Positions 45,752 through 48,976 of a stretch of DNA of 48,976 nt are shown here, piece after piece. The notes beneath the pieces were generated by a model. It did no database searches. It saw only the letters and a list, made by a program, of their open reading frames with translations, and was not told the origin of the DNA. The stretch is taken from contig JAPSLL010000030.1 in assembly GCA_031180805.1 (NCBI GenBank), forward strand, positions 1 to 48,976, written 5' to 3'. This stretch comes from Bacillus sp. (in: firmicutes) (GTDB lineage: Bacteria > Bacillota > Bacilli > Bacillales > Bacillaceae). Each line of letters starts with the position of its first letter. Within the stretch, counting starts at the first letter, position 1. A program made the position numbers and the translations under genes.

Positions 45752-46944
45752 CCTTCGTTTCCTCCCTTTTTATAGGCAAGCTTCCCACGACAAAATGTCA
45801 TTTGAACGTCATAATATTCATCTAAAATGACAATATCCGCATCTTTTCCTACAGCAATACTGCCTTTTCGCTCAAAAATATTTAGTTGCTTTGCAGGGTT
45901 TTCCGAAGCCATTTTTACCGCTTCCTTTAGCGAGCATCCAGTATAACGGATGATATTTTTGACCGCGTGCCCTAGCTTTAAAACACTTCCTGCGAGAGTT
46001 CCGTCAGAAAGTACCGCTTTTCCGTCTTCTACATTAACTTCCTGACCTCCAAGATCATACGTACCATTTTTCAAACATTTTGCCCGCATCGAATCTGTTA
46101 TTAAGATTAATCCATCGCTTTTCTTTTGCTTATAAGCTAAATGAACCATTTCAGGTCTTACATGAATTCCATCGACAATCATTTCAGCCTTTAATTCATC
46201 ATGTAATAATGTAGCTCCAACAACACCTGGTTCACGGTGGTGTAACCCTCTCATCTGATTAAATAAATGTGTAACATGACTTGCTCCTGCTTTCATAGCA
46301 TCTGTTACGATCTCATAGGTTGCATCAGAATGACCAATTGATGAAACGATTCCTTGCTCATTCAAATATCGGATCATGTCAAGTCCGTTCGGCAGTTCAG
46401 GCGCAAGTGTAACTAGTTTAATCATGCCATTTGATAAGGTTTGCCACCTTTTAAATAGTGCAAGATCTGGCTCAATAATATGCTGCAGTGGCTGTGCCCC
46501 TGCTCTTTCCCTATTAACAAATGGACCTTCAAGGTGGATCCCAAGTATTTCTGCTTTCCCCTGTGATGGTTGAAGATGAATGTACTCTCCTGCATTGATA
46601 ATGGCATTTTCAATTTGTTCCACATCTTGAGTTATAGTAGTAGCTAGGAAGCTTGTTGTTCCCTCTTTTGGAAGTGCGTTAGCCATCGTTTTCAGTGCTG
46701 CTTCTGTAGCATCCATCGTATCAGCACCATCTGCTCCATGGATATGAACATCAATAAAGCCTGGGACAGCTGTATAAGACGAAGGAACATCTACAACATT
46801 AAAATCTTCTTCATGAATAAGTTGGTCTAATGGTCCGAATTCTACTATTTTATTGTTTTTTATTTTTATAAACCCTTGTTTAATGAATTCGTTTTCAGAA
46901 TAAATTTGAACGCCCTTTAGCAAAATAAGATTATCATCAGCCAT
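45748..46944 (-). CDS. nagA: N-acetylglucosamine-6-phosphate deacetylase
   Basis: 398 residues of the amidohydrolase superfamily. PGFIDVHIHGADGADTMDA supplies the HxH metal site, HLEGPFVN the Glu ligand, GHSDAT and HLFNQMRGLHHREPG further His ligands, and ITDSM the catalytic Asp. It removes acetate from GlcNAc-6-P, feeding NagB. First gene of the leftward operon; AAAGGAAG precedes the ATG. Confidence 0.96.
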   Translation of the reverse strand: MADDNLILLKGVQIYSENEFIKQGFIKIKNNKIVEFGPLDQLIHEEDFNVVDVPSSYTAVPGFIDVHIHGADGADTMDATEAALKTMANALPKEGTTSFLATTITQDVEQIENAIINAGEYIHLQPSQGKAEILGIHLEGPFVNRERAGAQPLQHIIEPDLALFKRWQTLSNGMIKLVTLAPELPNGLDMIRYLNEQGIVSSIGHSDATYEIVTDAMKAGASHVTHLFNQMRGLHHREPGVVGATLLHDELKAEMIVDGIHVRPEMVHLAYKQKKSDGLILITDSMRAKCLKNGTYDLGGQEVNVEDGKAVLSDGTLAGSVLKLGHAVKNIIRYTGCSLKEAVKMASENPAKQLNIFERKGSIAVGKDADIVILDEYYDVQMTFCRGKLAYKKGGNEG

Positions 46945-46975
46945 TTTCAGATACTTCCTTTCAGTTGATACCTTA

Positions 46976-47008
46976 AGTTTAGCATCACCAAAGTATAGTT
47001 GTCTATAC
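46976..47008 (-). promoter_or_regulatory. nagA promoter with NagR-type operator
   Basis: On minus, TAGACA (47000-47005), 18 bases, then TAAACT (46976-46981). The inverted repeat GTATAG-TTGT-CTATAC (46993-47008) overlaps the -35 box, the same geometry as on the nagP side. Confidence 0.7.
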
Positions 47009-47116
47009 CAATTTTACCTTGAAACCTTTTTCAAATTTATAGATTTATTTACTGGAAATATCGACATTATTCTTTTTCGAACTTGAAAAAAATGTTAGAA
47101 AATAAAAAAATAATTG

Positions 47117-47148
47117 GTATAGACATCTATATTTGAAAATGATATAGT
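47117..47148 (+). promoter_or_regulatory. nagP promoter with NagR-type operator
   Basis: TAGACA (47120-47125), 17 bases, then TATAGT (47143-47148). The operator GTATAG-ACAT-CTATAT (47117-47132) overlaps the -35 box. A bound NagR would exclude RNA polymerase. Confidence 0.82.
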
Positions 47149-47156
47149 TACATTCA

Positions 47157-47170
47157 GAAAAGCGCTTTCT
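47157..47170 (+). promoter_or_regulatory. cre-like site in the nagP leader
   Basis: GAAAAGCGCTTTCT matches 11 of 14 cre positions, with palindromic core AAAGCGCTTT. It lies just after the expected transcription start, so CcpA could block nagP when glucose is present. Confidence 0.65.
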
Positions 47171-47195
47171 TATTTTACAAAAGGAGAGGATTATT

Positions 47196-48581
47196 ATGTT
47201 AGGCTTTCTTCAACGAATTGGTAAAGCTTTAATGCTTCCAATTGCAGTGTTGCCTGCAGCTGGTCTATTACTTCGTTTTGGACAACCGGATTTATTAGAT
47301 ATTCCCTTTATCGCAAATGCTGGTAATGCTATTTTTGCTAACTTAGCTTTAATTTTTGCAATTGGAGTTGCAATGGGATTTGCAAAAGATAATAATGGAG
47401 CTGCTGCCTTATCAGGTGCAATCGGATACTTAGTATTGACTGAAGGCACAAAAGCTCTTGATAAAGACATCAATATGGGGGTTCTTGGAGGTATTATTGC
47501 TGGTATTATCGCAGGATTATTATATAACCGATTCCGAGATGTTAAACTGCCTGAGTGGCTAGGATTTTTCAGCGGCAGACGCTTTGTACCAATTATAACC
47601 TCTTTAGCCATGGTTATTTTAGCTGGAATTGCTGGTTTTGCGTGGCCACCGATTCAAGATGCAATTAACGGACTTGGTAATTGGATTATCGGATTAGGGG
47701 CAATTGGGTCAGGTTTATTCGGATTTTTAAACAGATTGCTGATTCCTTTAGGACTTCACCATGTTTTAAATAGCCTGTTCTGGTTTCAATTTGGAGAGTT
47801 TGAAGGTCAAGCAGGAGATATTGCCCGTTTCTTTGCAGGCGACCCAACAGCAGGTGGGTACATGACTGGATTTTTCCCAATCATGATGTTCGGGCTTCCG
47901 GCAGCTGCTTTTGCAATTATTGCAACTGCTAAACCTGAGAAACGAAAAGCAACCTCAGGAATGTTTATCGGCCTTGCCTTAACTTCTTTTCTTACTGGAA
48001 TTACTGAACCAATAGAATTTTCATTTATGTTTATTGCACCTCTATTATATGGAGTACATGCCATTTTAACTGGTGTATCAATGTGGGTTACCTCAATACT
48101 AGGTATTAGAGATGGATTTACCTTTTCAGCAGGAGCAATTGACTATTTGCTAAACTTTAATATTGCTGAAAAGCCATTATTGTTATTAGTAGTTGGCCTA
48201 ATTTATGCAGTTATCTATTTTGTTATTTTCTATTTTCTAATAAAAGCGTTTAATCTTAAAACTCCTGGTCGTGAAGATGAGGATGAGGAGCAAAGCATTG
48301 AAGGCGAAACTGCAGCTGACAATGTAGGAAATAATAAGTATGAAAAGATGGCTTATCAATTTATTCAAGATATTGGCGGAAGAGAGAATATTTCATCGAT
48401 TGAAAATTGTACGACACGCCTTCGTTTAGATATTAATGATATGGAAAAAGTGAATGACTCCGCTCTAAAAGCGCATGGAGCAAAAGGAGTAATAAAATTA
48501 AATAAAAAGAACCTACAAATAGTCGTAGGTACTGAAGTAGAATTCGTTGCAGATGCAATGAAAAAAATTGATCGTTCCTAA
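47196..48581 (+). CDS. nagP: PTS N-acetylglucosamine transporter, EIICB (NagP)
   Basis: 461 residues. An EIIC membrane domain (about 1-360, with IPLGLHHVLNSLFWFQFGEF and the GITEPIEFSFMF motif typical of the glucose/GlcNAc branch) is joined by an acidic linker to an EIIB domain with phospho-Cys in SIENCTTRLRLD. No EIIA is fused, so a general EIIA-Glc must supply phosphate. It imports GlcNAc as GlcNAc-6-P for NagA. AAAAGGAGAGG precedes the ATG. Confidence 0.95.
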   Translation: MLGFLQRIGKALMLPIAVLPAAGLLLRFGQPDLLDIPFIANAGNAIFANLALIFAIGVAMGFAKDNNGAAALSGAIGYLVLTEGTKALDKDINMGVLGGIIAGIIAGLLYNRFRDVKLPEWLGFFSGRRFVPIITSLAMVILAGIAGFAWPPIQDAINGLGNWIIGLGAIGSGLFGFLNRLLIPLGLHHVLNSLFWFQFGEFEGQAGDIARFFAGDPTAGGYMTGFFPIMMFGLPAAAFAIIATAKPEKRKATSGMFIGLALTSFLTGITEPIEFSFMFIAPLLYGVHAILTGVSMWVTSILGIRDGFTFSAGAIDYLLNFNIAEKPLLLLVVGLIYAVIYFVIFYFLIKAFNLKTPGREDEDEEQSIEGETAADNVGNNKYEKMAYQFIQDIGGRENISSIENCTTRLRLDINDMEKVNDSALKAHGAKGVIKLNKKNLQIVVGTEVEFVADAMKKIDRS

Positions 48582-48603
48582 TATTTAGTTCAACAGAAAT
48601 AAT

Positions 48604-48636
48604 CGCAGCTTGATTGTATTTAATAATCAAGCTGCG
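48604..48636 (+). terminator. Terminator of nagP
   Basis: CGCAGCTTGATT and AATCAAGCTGCG form a 12-base-pair stem over a 9-base loop, then TTTTAATT. Confidence 0.85.
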
Positions 48637-48697
48637 TTTTAATTTATGTTTTCAATTAAAAATGTTGAAAAATGGTATATTGAATTTAGTATCCTTC

Positions 48698-48886
48698 CTA
48701 ATCTCCTCCGCTACCAGTGTCGAAGGAGCTACAATCATTTATATTTGAATAAGTATCGTAATTATTCCCATGAGAATGAGTGTGAAAACTATCTTGGGAA
48801 CGACTATTTTTTCTTGCATTTATTCCATTTCTACTATTAAAAATTCCTACTAAAAAAATGATGACGATAACTATAATCGCTTCCAT
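48698..48886 (-). CDS. Small one-helix membrane protein
   Basis: 62 residues: an N-terminal membrane helix (EAIIVIVIIFLVGIF), then a basic stretch and a Ser/Asn/His-rich tail ending in FDTGSGGD. This layout is common among short Bacillus proteins of unknown role. AAAGGG lies 7 bases before the ATG at 48886. Confidence 0.65.
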   Translation of the reverse strand: MEAIIVIVIIFLVGIFNSRNGINARKNSRSQDSFHTHSHGNNYDTYSNINDCSSFDTGSGGD

Positions 48887-48960
48887 GTTATCAACCCTTT
48901 CTCACTATTCTTAACCTTTATACGGATAAAAATGGAAAAGGTTTCATCATTAAAAAGAGA

Positions 48961-48974
48961 GCTACTATAGTAGC
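48961..48974 (-). terminator. Terminator of a gene beyond the right edge
   Basis: GCTACTATAGTAGC is a perfect palindrome; on minus it is followed by TCTCTTTTT. It would end a leftward gene lying outside the window. Confidence 0.6.
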
Positions 48975-48976
48975 CC

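Noticed and set aside
1-48976. Phage defence island, CRISPR array, prophage or plasmid origin
   Set aside because: No repeat-spacer pattern, no cas, restriction, integrase, phage structural or replication genes were found; the window reads as ordinary accessory chromosome.

Overview
The window is a low-GC chromosomal segment from a member of the Bacillaceae (a Bacillus or close relative). The evidence is AAGGAGG-type ribosome binding sites, T-box and c-di-AMP leader RNAs, cre-like sites, and gene groups known from Bacillus subtilis (tyrZ-ywaE, ywnA-ywnB, ywrABCD, a KtrA/KtrB potassium system, nagA-nagB-yvoA). The species cannot be fixed from the sequence alone. No tRNA, rRNA, CRISPR array, complete insertion sequence or prophage was seen.

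Layout. 0-4 kb: two sugar ABC-transporter permease genes pointing away from each other, then a membrane-bound AraC-type sensor/regulator, with cre-like sites around all three. 4.3-8.9 kb: a small membrane protein, the tRNA hydroxylase TrhO, and single enzymes (phosphotransferase, acetyltransferase, nitrilase-like). 9-11.2 kb: accessory tyrosyl-tRNA synthetase under a tyrosine T-box, with a MarR regulator upstream. 11.4-19.2 kb: small stress, detoxification and hypothetical genes, including an Rrf2/NmrA-type divergon with a large palindromic operator, a frameshifted flavin-binding pseudogene, and a T-box RNA placed in front of an acetyltransferase. 19.5-26.1 kb: split chromate transporter, Lrp-type regulator, cytoplasmic gamma-glutamyltransferase-like enzyme, MFS carrier and YfcC-type carrier. 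26.7-32 kb: an HTH/coiled-coil/J-domain protein, a decayed serine hydrolase gene, and a run of small enzymes. 32-37.5 kb: YitT membrane protein, DUF3231 protein, a thioredoxin-reductase-like flavoprotein with its Rrf2 regulator, and a DUF2294 protein. 37.8-40.5 kb: c-di-AMP riboswitch and KtrB/KtrA-type potassium channel. 41-43.4 kb: methionyl-tRNA synthetase of the zinc-rich type under a methionine T-box. 43.4-48.6 kb: complete N-acetylglucosamine module (SIS isomerase, NagR, NagB, NagA, and divergent PTS transporter NagP) with matched operators.

How the genes work together. NagP imports and phosphorylates GlcNAc; NagA deacetylates it and NagB converts it to fructose-6-phosphate. NagR probably controls both sides through two GTATAG-N4-CTATAY sites that overlap the divergent promoters. 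Three T-box leaders (Tyr, probable Lys, Met) tie gene expression to tRNA charging. Two precede accessory-type aminoacyl-tRNA synthetases; the third precedes a RimL-like acetyltransferase, which is the most unusual regulatory link here. Several accessory genes are broken, mostly at short A or T runs (flavin-binding oxidase, serine hydrolase, a VOC-family remnant, a small ORF before ktrB). This means either gene decay or local base-calling error.
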